In this document: one piece after another, positions 1 through 9,927 of the stretch
How positions within the stretch are numbered: position 1 is the first letter of the stretch
Layout: every line of letters begins with the position of its first letter
From: Rostrohypoxylon terebratum
Lineage: Eukaryota; Ascomycota; Sordariomycetes; Xylariales; Hypoxylaceae
Direction of reading: 5' to 3'
Length of the DNA: 63,006 nucleotides
NCBI GenBank assembly: GCA_022497145.1
Contig: MU385995.1
Location: 1-63,006, forward strand
The notes under the pieces: generated by a model
Databases searched by the model: none
Seen by the model: the letters and a program-made list of their open reading frames with translations, nothing else
What the model was told of the DNA's origin: nothing
Program-made: the position numbers and the translations under genes

Positions 1-146
1 ATAAAGGAAAAAGGCGGTGTTTTTCAACGCGTTCGTGTCGCGATTTTGAAGTGGATCGCACCTGGTATGTGCGCATACTGGTATGTTGGCTTACCTACTT
101 ACCAGCAGCACCACCACCCCGACCGATTTCGCAGCACCCAAACACA

Positions 147-268
147 ATGAAATCCCTTAACCTAGCTGTATTTTGCTTGGCTCTTGCGCCGCTCTTATCT
201 CAGCGGACGGCGGTTATGCTAGCCACTGCAAGAACATGACCCTCGTTAGCGACTCTGGTCAAATATGA
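147..268 (+). pseudogene. relic of a small secreted protein, cyanovirin-N-like start
   Basis: An ATG at 147 opens a typical signal peptide (MKSLNLAVFCLALAPLL). The reading then runs on to a stop without family resemblance. From about position 200, a different frame encodes SADGGYASHCKNMTLVSDSG, which resembles the start of the mature domain of fungal secreted CVNH-type proteins (a GGY..SC.N.TL pattern), and stops at 266-268. The signal peptide and domain start are therefore out of frame, and nothing recognisable follows. No plausible intron of normal length restores the frame. I read this as a frameshifted, 3'-truncated relic. The family link is from motif memory only. Confidence 0.35.
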
Positions 269-651
269 TTAAGGGCGTATTGTGAAGCAAGTTCCAGTGC
301 CTCACAATGTAGCATCCTATCCCTAATTGCATCTCAATCAGGACGACGGGTAGACAAGAAATGAACGTACCTAGCATGTGGCCCTATCGGGTAATTTTCG
401 TTACTTATATTATTGAGTAATACCTAAGTCTAGACTTTATGGTGTCGCTAAACAGCTTTGAATCGACTTGATTCATCTGACAGCAACACCAGTGATGATC
501 AACGGGGAGTTTCTCTTCCAGAAATCTTCTCACACGATATGCGCATATTTAGACCGGTATCTTGCCTACTAAGGAACCCAATATTGAATAATCCAAATCC
601 AAGTTTCCAAAGGATCAGGAGCTAAGTTGAAAGGTATTTGGTATTGTTCCC
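269..651. other. intergenic, nothing recognised
   Basis: AT-rich DNA between the secreted-protein relic and the 3' end of the MFS transporter gene. No coding signal, RNA gene or repeat was seen. Confidence 0.5.
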
Positions 652-2402
652 CTAGTCGTTATGACCTGTTACAGCTCCCCAAATGTAAGATGCCCAGCCA
701 CCCAGAAGCAATACTATTAGAAGACAGAAAGCTGATTTTGAAACCAGTTGATTCCTGGAGGCATTTTCGCCAAAGAATACTTTCTTCCGCTCCGCCAAAA
801 TGTCTTTGCTAGCAAAGCGTTTTTTGCGACTCCATTGAAGACTTCGGAAGTCGACAGAGAGGTAGCAAAATAGCATCATGACGCAAGACACTGCCATAGA
901 GGCTACTGCTAAGCATACATATAGGATTACTACATGATTGTATGAATCATTGTCGGCGTCTTGGATAACACCTGCCACGATTCTGACGATTATGTTGATC
1001 CTAAGGTGGAGGTTGTTAGCCAAGTCTGCCTGCTAGGTTAGACTTTAAATGAACATTTGATGTTACATACGAGTTGTTCATCATGATTTTGAGGGAATAT
1101 GCTGTCCCAAAAGTGGTTTGTTGCCATAGGGAAGTGCGCATGCTGTCAATGATAGCAGTAGGGCTATACGTGGAAACAATAGCGTAAACACCAAAAGCAG
1201 CTGCAGTGCCTGAAACGGTCGATGCCCAGTTCACCAATGCCATTGCGATAAATGTCCCAAATCCGCATGTTACCACTAGGAATAGTCAGATATGTCACGA
1301 GAATCCTCATCAGAATACTTACTGAGGGTTATCCGCTGTCCTAATACATCGATCAACACACCAATGACGGGAACCAGGAAGAAGCCAGCATATTGTAATA
1401 GAGCAGAATACCATCCCGCTGTGACGGAGCTAATTTTGAATCTCTTCTCGGCGAGTTCAGTGGCGTTGCCCTTGAATATAACGGCTGTCGATGTCGTGAA
1501 GAGAGAATAGGCCATGATGACCCAAAATACCCACGGGAGCTCAAGCACCTTGCGAACTTCTAGCTTCTTGGCCTTCTTCATTAGCTTTTCTCCGGTTACG
1601 GGATCCACACTGTGACCAAATTTATCACTGGTCTTCTTATTGAACCAGAAGAAGATAGCTGAGATTATGTTCGTGAAGAAATTGATGAATACGGCAATCC
1701 AGTATACCCAGGCAAAATCTCCGGTGTTCTGAGGGAGTGAGTTAGTTTGCATCCATGACCCTAACCCTAACCCTAGGAACTTACGGCTGCAATCACGTTC
1801 GCAGATCCCGTGCCTGCCAATGCTCCTAGCTTCTGAACCATAAGTTCAAGTCCCAATGTCGAGCCGAATCCGTTATTCGGGGCAAACCAGGATGAAAATA
1901 CTTGGTACTGAGCAATCTGGGTCGAAATGTCGCCAATAGCCAGGATAACCCTACCCCCTATCATGAACTTGAACGACCGCACCTGAGCAGCCGCAGCGAC
2001 GAGTATTGATCCAATCGAGTAGATGATATTGCCGTAGAACAGCGCTCCAGCACCTCCCAACCGATCCGTCAAGAGACCACTGAATAGAATCAAGACAGTG
2101 ATTATGAAGTCTTCGCTAGCCTCGAGCAGCGCATACTGGGTGTTGTTGATGTGGAGCTGCTTTTTCAATGTCGACTTCATCACCCCAGTGAGGCCGGCGC
2201 TCCAAGACCCCCCGAAACGAATGAGTGTGACTAGAACAACTGCGGTGATTTTCCAGGGCCATGATGGCTGTGGTTTCTCGGTTATTGATGAAGCTGATGA
2301 AGCTGATGGAGATGATGGTAGAGGGAATTCTTTGGCATTCGGCTGAATGACGCTCTTTTCCGCATCTTGGGGGCTGATCGCTGCTTCGCTTGGAGAGGTC
2401 AT
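652..2402 (-). CDS. MFS transporter, MFSD1-like
   Basis: Membrane transporter of the major facilitator superfamily. Four exons: 2402-1785, 1728-1323, 1275-1071 and 1000-652, giving 525 residues. All three introns are GT-AG and keep phase (0, 1, 2). The ATG at 2402 is the first one in frame; the frame upstream has only a GTG. A Ser/Pro-rich cytosolic N-terminus of about 50 residues is followed by about 12 hydrophobic segments. The motif LTDRLGGAGALFYGN after the first helices is the MFS loop 2-3 signature, and the overall pattern resembles the fungal MFSD1-like group. The substrate is unknown. The last intron (1001-1070) must use the distal acceptor CCTTAG; nearer AGs give stops. Intron 1 (1729-1784) contains telomere-type repeats. 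Confidence 0.85.
1758..1775 (-). repeat. interstitial telomere-type repeat inside an intron
   Basis: The plus strand reads three CCCTAA-type units in a row (TTAGGG on the gene's strand). They lie wholly inside the 56-nt first intron of the MFS gene, just after its GTAAGT donor and before the ACTAAC branch site. TTAGGG is the usual telomere repeat of filamentous fungi. Confidence 0.9.
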
Positions 2403-3560
2403 TTTGATGGCGGCTTTAATCGATGTGAGAAAAATAACAACCACCGACTCGCATTGAGGAGTGTCGAGTTCTATATCAACTCGCCACCTGAAATTGTCTC
2501 AAATCTCGGCGCTTCTCGGCGCTCTCCTTCATCGGCCTTGGCGTCGAGGGCAAGGGACGATGTTTACGTACTGCTGGGGCGCTCTAATTCCAGAAGCGGA
2601 TAATTCCCGAGATGGGTCTTCGATTGGATTGTTTATCTGATCGATTGATAAGATAAAATCAAGTATATTTAGACCATCTCATCGTTGCTGCCGGGGCGAT
2701 CTAACGAGCTGTGGGCCGGCTAGCGGCGCTTCATTTCCTAGATCATGAACTGTTCCGATGAAAAAATTCGGTTCGGTCCTGTCAGACTGGCCTAATTTCT
2801 CGTAGCTCTGAAAGCTAACTTAATGCCTGGATTAGATTAGTGAGCTATGCTACGGAGTCTTGGATTCTTCGGCCCAATTGGTTCGTCTTATAAAGTGGCT
2901 GAAGGTTCACGTCGAGGGCTCCGAGGACTCTCGAGGGCTGCTTCTGGCCCCACTTCTCCGGTCCGACATCTGCAGTACCTACTACCTATAAAACTACTTG
3001 GTCGAGCTAATTGATTCTACTTGATATGTATCGATTTAGACTTGGGAGGTTGTTTTAAGCATATTTCGAAATATCCTTGCCCTAGTAGGATATATTTATC
3101 ATAATTCACATATATTCACAACTTAGGATTAGGGTTAGGGTTTTGGCTAAGATGAGCTGGGGTTAGGGTTGAAGATTGCATGGTTTGTCGAGTAGCCCTA
3201 CTTATTCGCTCCATTCAACGCAGCGCCTCCTTGCTAGGTATCCGAGCAAGGTAGAAATATATCTCATGTAAATGCCACCTATTTACTGCAAGGCTGATTT
3301 TTATTGACGGTGCTAACAAGATCACTCATAACTGTAACTGCCTGGTATTACCCAGTAATATTTCATAGGTATCTTTACACCTACCTCGTGCCACAATAGT
3401 GAATCTGGTGGTAAGACAATGCAATACCCATTGAAACCTCTAATCCTCTCAGATAGGACTGAAGTATCTGCCAAGCTAGATCGTAGAGAATACCTATAAG
3501 TCCATTCTAGATATCCTAAGTACAGCTCGGTCCATGTAGAGAAAAACGGTGCGCCGCCTC
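2403..3560. other. intergenic between MFS and peroxygenase genes
   Basis: Contains the 5' flank of the MFS gene and the 3' flank of the peroxygenase gene (both on the minus strand). Apart from the TTAGGG patch at 3126-3171, no gene or RNA was recognised. Confidence 0.5.
3126..3171 (+). repeat. degenerate TTAGGG patch
   Basis: Two adjacent TTAGGG-type units (about 3127-3140) and, 20 bases on, a further GGGTTAGGGTT. This is an interstitial telomere-like sequence in intergenic DNA, about 1.35 kb from the intronic copy. Confidence 0.8.
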
Positions 3561-4592
3561 TCATAGGCCAACCCCAGCGTGGAGGTCTCGACGTCTCGAG
3601 ACGATTGGCGTCGCGGTTGTTATAAGACTTGTAGCGTTGTTCAGGATTGACACTAGGCTTCCTATGATCTCTAGAGTTATGAATTCAGACCGTTTACTCC
3701 ATCCTAATTCTGTTGGGAGTCTTTCATTTCCTAGAGAGTATAGTTAGAATAAGTTGTCAACTATCTACCAGAATACATACTAATCCAATATTCCACTAAG
3801 GTCTTGTTCACCTTTGCTTCCTGCAAATCACCAAAGGCAACAATGGGAGCAATAACTTCCCCAAGACTGAAATCGTTGATTCTAGAGGTGAAAGTGTAGT
3901 TGGGGTTAAATGCTTTGGATGTCAACTGGCGGGCTACCTTGCTGTTGGCTAGCATATCGGCATCGAGGATCTCGGCGGTCCAATACTTCTCCGTTTCTTC
4001 GAAGATGGTCTCGTTGAAAATGTGATTATTTCCGAAGTAAGCGTCTGAGCGACTTTGTATCATGTTAATAGTGTTTCTAATGATAAAGCATGGGACTGGG
4101 GAATGACTCACGTTAAACTCGCGTCATGCTCCAAGACATTGTGCACGTTCAACTGGTCACTAGGGTGAAAGTTAGATTTGCCGATAATTGTAGACGATGG
4201 GCATTCAGCTTTGCATACAGGGTGAAGAATGTGGCATTGGGTTCCGGGTTTGCGATAGTTGCCATTTGGAACATGAGAGTAGCAAGAGACGAATTGAAGT
4301 TGAGCGCGGAACCCAAGGCGTTAACTGTGACATCTTGGGTAATATTCTTTCCGTCATGTGGTAGGAAACCGTGGTTCGCTAGAGTATTTAACATGGGGCA
4401 AGGGCCGCGAACTGTGCATTATCAGTATTTTGGGAGTGAAGGCACCTATGAGATACAATTAACCATACAATCATTCGGGCCAGGGGCTATCCAAGGGTGA
4501 CCACTTGGGGCAGCATTATGTGCAGAACTTGGGTAAGTTGGATAAGTTGCCGATGCAACACCAAGAATGATTTGGAGGACAGAAAGCTTCAT
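3561..4592 (-). CDS. short-type unspecific peroxygenase / heme-thiolate chloroperoxidase-like
   Basis: Secreted heme-thiolate peroxygenase (Peroxidase_2 family), expected to use H2O2 to oxyfunctionalise organic substrates. Five exons: 4592-4469, 4411-4219, 4159-4112, 4052-3781 and 3730-3561; 268 residues, the usual size of short (group I) enzymes. A signal peptide covers residues 1-15 (MKLSVLQIILGVASA). The heme-binding motif is RGPCPMLNTLANHG, with the proximal Cys at residue 46. The short-type EHD motif (LEHDASLTRSDAYFGN) has its Glu at residue 116. The C-terminus NERLPTELGW and RRRDLHAGVGL match the family. The last exon is found only after removing a GTATGT intron (3731-3780); otherwise the protein seems to stop early. 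Every junction preserves phase. Confidence 0.9.
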
Positions 4593-7320
4593 GTTGCAAT
4601 AGTTAAACACAAATATGTGGCCGCTAAAGATGCTCTACCGGGAGGAGACGGGACAATGACGATAAGTAGGTAGATTGGCACCATTACGATATACAAGAAG
4701 CAGGAGGAGGGTAAGTAATTTAAGTAAATCTAGATGTCTACCTACCTAGTACCTAGTCCATAAAAACCTTCCGTTTCTACATACCTACTGAGCCCCAAAT
4801 TACGCAGGCATATGAGGAAACGAGCCCAAAGTGTACCGTCGATGTAATCTAACCCTTCACATCCAACCCGATCACAGCTTGCAAGCATAGCTATACTACA
4901 CGGTCCGACGATCGTCATAAGAGTTTCCCCTGTTGCTTGGTGATAGCGCGCTACTGGTCGGGGCAATAGCGGGGATATCCAATCACGAGATGGGTGTTGT
5001 CAATATGTTTCAAAGTACGAATGAAATGCGAATACGCAAACTTATACGAGACTATTCTAGCTAGCTCCCGGAGGCGATGCGCCGGCATGTTCCGACTAAG
5101 ACTTCCGCCGTCCTTTTACTTGGCGCAATGCCACTCCAAATGCCGGATATATGTAGCCGTCCACAAATAGGATGTCCTGGATTTCGGTCGTGGTTGCTTG
5201 GGGACCAAGTCACCAAGACATTTAGTCCTCAATTGTCATTGGGAATCCGGCAAACAACGAAACCCGCCAATCATCTAGAAGATAATTATAATGTTTCCCA
5301 ATGCGACTGGGTAAGTGCTAAGCTAGCCTTGTAAATGGCTCCTATCCTGGGGGCTATGTAATAGACGAGTTGAAAGGTCTAGAACTTATAGTGAATTGGA
5401 GATAAACATCGCGTGTGCCATAGTACTTTCTCCAGGTCGCGTCTGCCGGGCGAGGGGATGTCTGTCTACCCGAGTAAATCCATTGACGACCCAAATGTAT
5501 TCCAAAATTTATCAATACAAAGACCAATTGCCCTATCGTCCCGGCAGCAACTTTTCAGTCTTAGTAAATTCCAAGAATCAATCTAGTATGGATAACTATC
5601 TAGCAATTTTCCAATTTCGCCCTATGAGTCCATGAACTGTTGTTGCCCTGGGTCGTGGTGTAGATACTTGACACCTCATCACGTGATACCCCTTAGAATC
5701 ACCCTGTAATTAGTGATAGAGGTATCCAAAAAGAATTACTCGAGAAATACCAATAAGCGGTTTCTTTCGCTCTGAAGGCCCGACGGTCTGGCCGGCATTG
5801 TTGAAATAGACGCAGGTTATGGGTATCATTAATGTAAATTAGAAGTTAAGTTAATACTAGGTTTTTGGTAGTGAACTGTAGTACCTAGTACATTATATAC
5901 CCTGAGGTATAGGGCGTAGACTCTCACCCACCTTATATTCTGGCAGCATTTTAAGTTGTCTCACGCTAATCCCTGCAAGTCATTGTTTGTAAAGTCTACT
6001 ATCACCGAAAAGTTTCGCTGTCAAGTCCATGAGGCAACTAGGCTGAGCATCCTCGGCTGCCCCAAACAAATAGAGAAAGGCTTTCGTTACACACCCCGAG
6101 TCCTCACCCCGAATGTATAGGCAATTTCGCAGTTGTGAGTTTTGAAGGGAAATTCTCTATAATAAGCTCTATACCAGACTGAATGAATGCATAGCTGCCA
6201 AAAGGCCGAATTAGCATTTGATTGCAGCGCTAAGAAGTTCCACCCCCAAAGTACAAGTCCAGATCTGGCGTCATACTTCTTGTTTTGGGGGCAGCTTAGA
6301 CTTCTCTCAACCACATTTCACTCTCCCAGATTGATCCCCTTTGAATGATCCATTGCCTACTCGTCAATATTGCTGTCCAGTATCTTTGCCTTTAGACTAA
6401 GTGCTGCTGATCTGATGAATTCAATTCCAGCCTGAGCACATACTTATGCTGAAAAAGGTTCGTTCTCTTTGAACTTCATTAATTTATCTACCAATCCAGG
6501 GCACATTGACAACCATGTTTCTTCGGGGAGATGTAGGGGACAATATATTCTCAGAAAGTACAACGCGACCGAATAGCTCGTCACCCTATAACGCCGCTGT
6601 GACTGGTGATCCGCTAGAACCACAGCAGGTGCGTCTGGGTTCAACTCCCTTCTTCGTCATAGTGTGTGGGCACCCCGTAGGTAATGGGAGACCACCTGCT
6701 GGCCGAATTGTTTTATTGCTGTAAAATGGGAGGAGACAGGTCTAGGAAGGGGAAGGAGTAATATGATTACAGAGGAAAGAGCTATGTGGCTACAGTGGAT
6801 GGACTGGAAGTTAATACACATTATACAGCAAAAGGCAAGAGGTAATCAAATAAAAGACATTAAGCTCGAATAGCTCGACACGTCATGACAAGTATGGAGG
6901 CCTTCGGGGTTCGCATCGAGTCCGTCGACCCAACCTAGCTTGGAACCTCAATCACGAAATACCTGGGCAAAGACCTCGGACTAGGAACAGAGTACCTAAT
7001 GCCTAATTCGCGTCTGTTCGCTTCGAAAACAGGCTCTCTAAACGGTCTTTACACAACTGTTCTCTCCAGGCAAGTGATCTTTTCATAATCTATTGTCCTC
7101 ATCGCTAACATCGGTAGTCCAAAAGATATAGTCCAAGGAGCAGTTCAGGCTCGATTCTCGCGTCTCGCCACCTTGCGTAATCATTGACTGTTTAATGTAT
7201 GCTTCCATGCGAACGTGCCACTATACAGTTCACCTAGCGAAATTAAACCCTTGCGATATCGCTTTTCTATCTTCAAGCTCTGATCGACTTTTGTTCCACG
7301 ACCCGTTTCTCCTATCCTTT
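4593..7320. other. 2.7-kb gene-poor stretch
   Basis: AT-rich with stop codons in all frames. Short open frames (for example 4742-4966 minus, 6444-6644 minus) show no motif, no splice-supported extension and no signal peptide. Copies of the CCTA/TAGG motif appear near 4665 and 4738. A tRNA T-arm-like stretch near 6640 does not fold into a tRNA. No gene recognised. Confidence 0.5.
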
Positions 7321-7695
7321 TTACGCAGTATCAACCCTGAAACTCATCCACCCAGCCCCCGACGCCGCTTCAGCGACACACCCTGAACTTCCATCCCCCT
7401 TTGCCTCGTCAGGCGTACTGTCGGTGCATGCCGTGTCGTCAAAAAGCCGCAACACCACGCCGGGACTTGTGCTAGTGACTTTGGCGCTGAATGCGCCGGC
7501 GGCTGTGTACTCGCCGTCCGGAAAGAGGTTGACGCTTTGGCAGCCGGCGCCGGGCGAGGAGATGTACGAGACGTCTGCCTGGGCGTTGGACAGGCAGGTG
7601 GTGTTACTGTGGTAGAGGGCGATGGAGATGGATTGTGCGGAAGCGGAGGCCGCGAGGAGAGAGAAAGCCGCCTGGCTCAGAAATTTAGGATACAT
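7321..7695 (-). CDS. small secreted four-cysteine protein
   Basis: Intronless frame of 124 residues from the ATG at 7695. Residues 1-21 (MYPKFLSQAAFSLLAASASAQ) form a clear signal peptide with an A-S-A-Q cleavage site. The mature part is about 100 residues with four cysteines (contexts TTCLS, AGCQS, TACTD, SGCVA), enough for two disulphides. The frame is open upstream as far as 7848, but the signal peptide fixes this start. Composition is GC-rich at third positions compared with its surroundings. No known family was recognised. A size under 150 residues plus secretion makes it an effector-like candidate, which is inference only. Confidence 0.6.
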   Translation of the reverse strand: MYPKFLSQAAFSLLAASASAQSISIALYHSNTTCLSNAQADVSYISSPGAGCQSVNLFPDGEYTAAGAFSAKVTSTSPGVVLRLFDDTACTDSTPDEAKGDGSSGCVAEAASGAGWMSFRVDTA

Positions 7696-8417
7696 TACGG
7701 CGGCAAAATAAGAGGAGCTTGATAAGACAGCTCGATGCAGCAGTTGAACAGCGTATGGGGAATCTGTATCTGGGAAAGGTCTTGCTGGCGGGGATGACTG
7801 ATGCAGACTGATGCAAGACGACGGGCTGGTTGTGCCAAGTGCAAACAAGGAAAGTTGCCAGTTATAGGACCCACGGCTGAAAACTTAGAAAGAGACTGCT
7901 TTTCGGCAATGCCAACTCATCGAAATTTGAAGTGCCGTTTTGCTAGGATGTCGCGCTGACACAGCGCGCGTCGAGACATGTTGGCAAGACATTCTTTCAG
8001 CTGTGTCTAAAAAAAGGATTACTACATCAATGTGCCTTAACAAAAGGACTTGACCAAGAGGCTAATGCGGCGGCTACCAACTCGCCCAACATCAGATCTG
8101 ATCTAAAACGAGCTGAACTTCATGACAAATGAGAAGTGTCAGCTCACAGGGCCCTTTAATTTGGAATATGCGGGCGTATTTGCAACATACATTTTTTATT
8201 GTAGCTTTATACTAACAATACGTATCTAAGGTACGCCAGAGGCTCAGCTTTGCTACTAACGTACCGTGGTACGGCAATGAGAATAGGAGAACGCTGTACT
8301 CGCGCTCATTAAAAGATCGTAGTATTATTATAGCCTTGTTAATGGCATTGCGTCCTGCAGGATCAAAAGCAACCCCCCCCCCGCGCTTGGCCGTCGCCTC
8401 CGAGCCCCGCACACCCT
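7696..8417. other. intergenic, nothing recognised
   Basis: Contains the promoter side of the small secreted protein and the 3' flank of the next gene. A run of ten C residues at 8373-8382 is the only low-complexity feature. No gene found. Confidence 0.5.
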
Positions 8418-9155
8418 CTATGGTCCTAATAAAGCAGCCATCTCCGGGCACGCCTGGATATCCTCACAGAAACGTCCGCCTAGAGCCTTGATAACCTCGC
8501 ATCTCTCGTCCATCGTAAGTGCATTTCGCAGGCCCAACCTCTGCGGATACAGCTCTTCCCACCACTCACTAGTTTCGAGCATCCACACACCACCGCTCGC
8601 CGGAAAGCCCACCTCGAGGCTCACCTTCTTCGTCGGATCCACACAAAAATCGATAGCTTCGCACCAGTTGACATGCTCGGGCCATTGCGGCGGCAGCTGC
8701 CAGAAACTTGCGCCGTACGTGCGCAGGCGCGCGCAGAATGCATCCTCGTCCGCCTGTTCGAGCGCGCGGTCCGTGTCCCGGAAGCGATCGATACCTAGAG
8801 ATAACATCTCTACAGGCGTGAGTTGTTTGATCCATACCCCGCCATCCTGCCAGCAAGCAACCTTGCCGTAGTCGAGGCTGTAGCGCTTGAGAGGCTCGAA
8901 TGGTTCAACAGGGGCGGGGAGTTCAGGGTCTTCATATTTATCATTCCAGGAAGGAGATAATTTGGGTGTTTGGTAGAAGGGGACGCCATTATGGTAGAAA
9001 TAGGAGGCAGCACCGATGAGGGACAGGAGAGTAAGGGTGGCGAGAAGGGATTTGAAGGTGAGCGTCCGGCTAGATTTACTAGACTTCGCATCCGTGGTAT
9101 GACGTGCATGCATTTCATCAGCCTTGGTAGATTTCTCATCAGTAAAGGAATCCAT
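8418..9155 (-). CDS. single-pass membrane protein of unknown function
   Basis: Intronless, 245 residues, ATG at 9155. The N-terminus (about 33 residues) is charged and hydrophilic. One transmembrane segment follows at about residues 34-54 (LLATLTLLSLIGAASYFYH). The larger C-terminal part is rich in Trp, Glu and Cys (ACWQDGGVW, WCEAIDFC, CEDIQACPE). This is the arrangement of a type II membrane protein with a lumenal or external domain that could hold disulphides. I do not recognise the family. The reading frame is long, ends cleanly and has no competing frame with motifs, so the gene is likely real. Confidence 0.65.
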   Translation of the reverse strand: MDSFTDEKSTKADEMHARHTTDAKSSKSSRTLTFKSLLATLTLLSLIGAASYFYHNGVPFYQTPKLSPSWNDKYEDPELPAPVEPFEPLKRYSLDYGKVACWQDGGVWIKQLTPVEMLSLGIDRFRDTDRALEQADEDAFCARLRTYGASFWQLPPQWPEHVNWCEAIDFCVDPTKKVSLEVGFPASGGVWMLETSEWWEELYPQRLGLRNALTMDERCEVIKALGGRFCEDIQACPEMAALLGP

Positions 9156-9927
9156 GACTGCTCAGGTGTTTATCGCGATGAGAATGGCTGTCAAATGAGT
9201 TGTTGTAATTTGGGGTGTCTTGGTCAATCTGAAGAATCAGTATGAGGTTTGTAGCATAGAAAAGTACAGATTTATAATGACGTGGTGTTCAGCCACCCAT
9301 AGCGTTAGGTATACTTGGCGCTCTTTGGCTCTTTGTATTGAACTTACTGTTGGGTGGCTTATGTATTAAAGATTTAGTGCGGCGCCGAATCTGACAGATC
9401 ACTGGAGATCTCCAGGGCTGACCAATGTACGAAGGTTCGGGCTAAAAGCCTGGAACATCAAGCACAGGGGGCTTTTGCCCCAAACCTTCGTACCAACATG
9501 GATCAAAGCGCGCGGTAATTCAAATACCACTTCAGCACTTATTTCAGTAGCCCTAAATACAACTGGGCAGACGGCACGGATAATCCTTCAGCCCCAAGAA
9601 TAAAAAATACATTACCCCTTTCTTTTCAGCTGAGGTCATCTTGGTGGTCTGTTGTATGCTGGTGATCATTTGCATGTTGTTAGCTCATCCTACCAAGCAT
9701 CCTTCTGAGATGCGGCGGTGATGTTCGAGTGAAGGTACCTAGTAGCCACTGGTTCTGGTAAGTCGTACTCTCTTATCCTCTTATATAGAACTTCGAACTC
9801 TGTAGATCTATAGATATGCAGCACATCAGCTCGGAACGTGCCTTGTTTTTGACGAGAATTACTCGTCTTCTCCACCGTGTCTCCGCGTGCCTATTGCTTT
9901 ACTTTTACCGCCGCATGCGTTATCATA
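9156..9927. other. divergent intergenic region with an inverted repeat
   Basis: Lies between the divergent membrane-protein gene (minus) and the metallopeptidase gene (plus), so it holds both promoters. It contains a 14-bp perfect palindrome at 9402-9415 (CTGGAGATCTCCAG) and a 24-nt-arm inverted repeat at 9427-9493. No gene recognised. Confidence 0.6.
9427..9493. repeat. imperfect inverted repeat, 24-nt arms, 19-nt loop
   Basis: The left arm 9427-9450 begins GTACGAAGGTT. The right arm 9470-9493 is its reverse complement at 21 of 24 positions. It could form a stable hairpin or be a footprint of a small inverted-repeat element. No clear target-site duplication is visible. Confidence 0.75.

Noticed and set aside
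3322..3564. Open frame on the minus strand beyond the peroxygenase stop
   Set aside because: It overlaps the last bases of the spliced peroxygenase gene in another frame and has no motif.
6590..6655. tRNA T-arm-like GGGTTCAACTCCC
   Set aside because: The surrounding bases do not form acceptor, D or anticodon stems on either strand, and the T stem pairs for only three bases.
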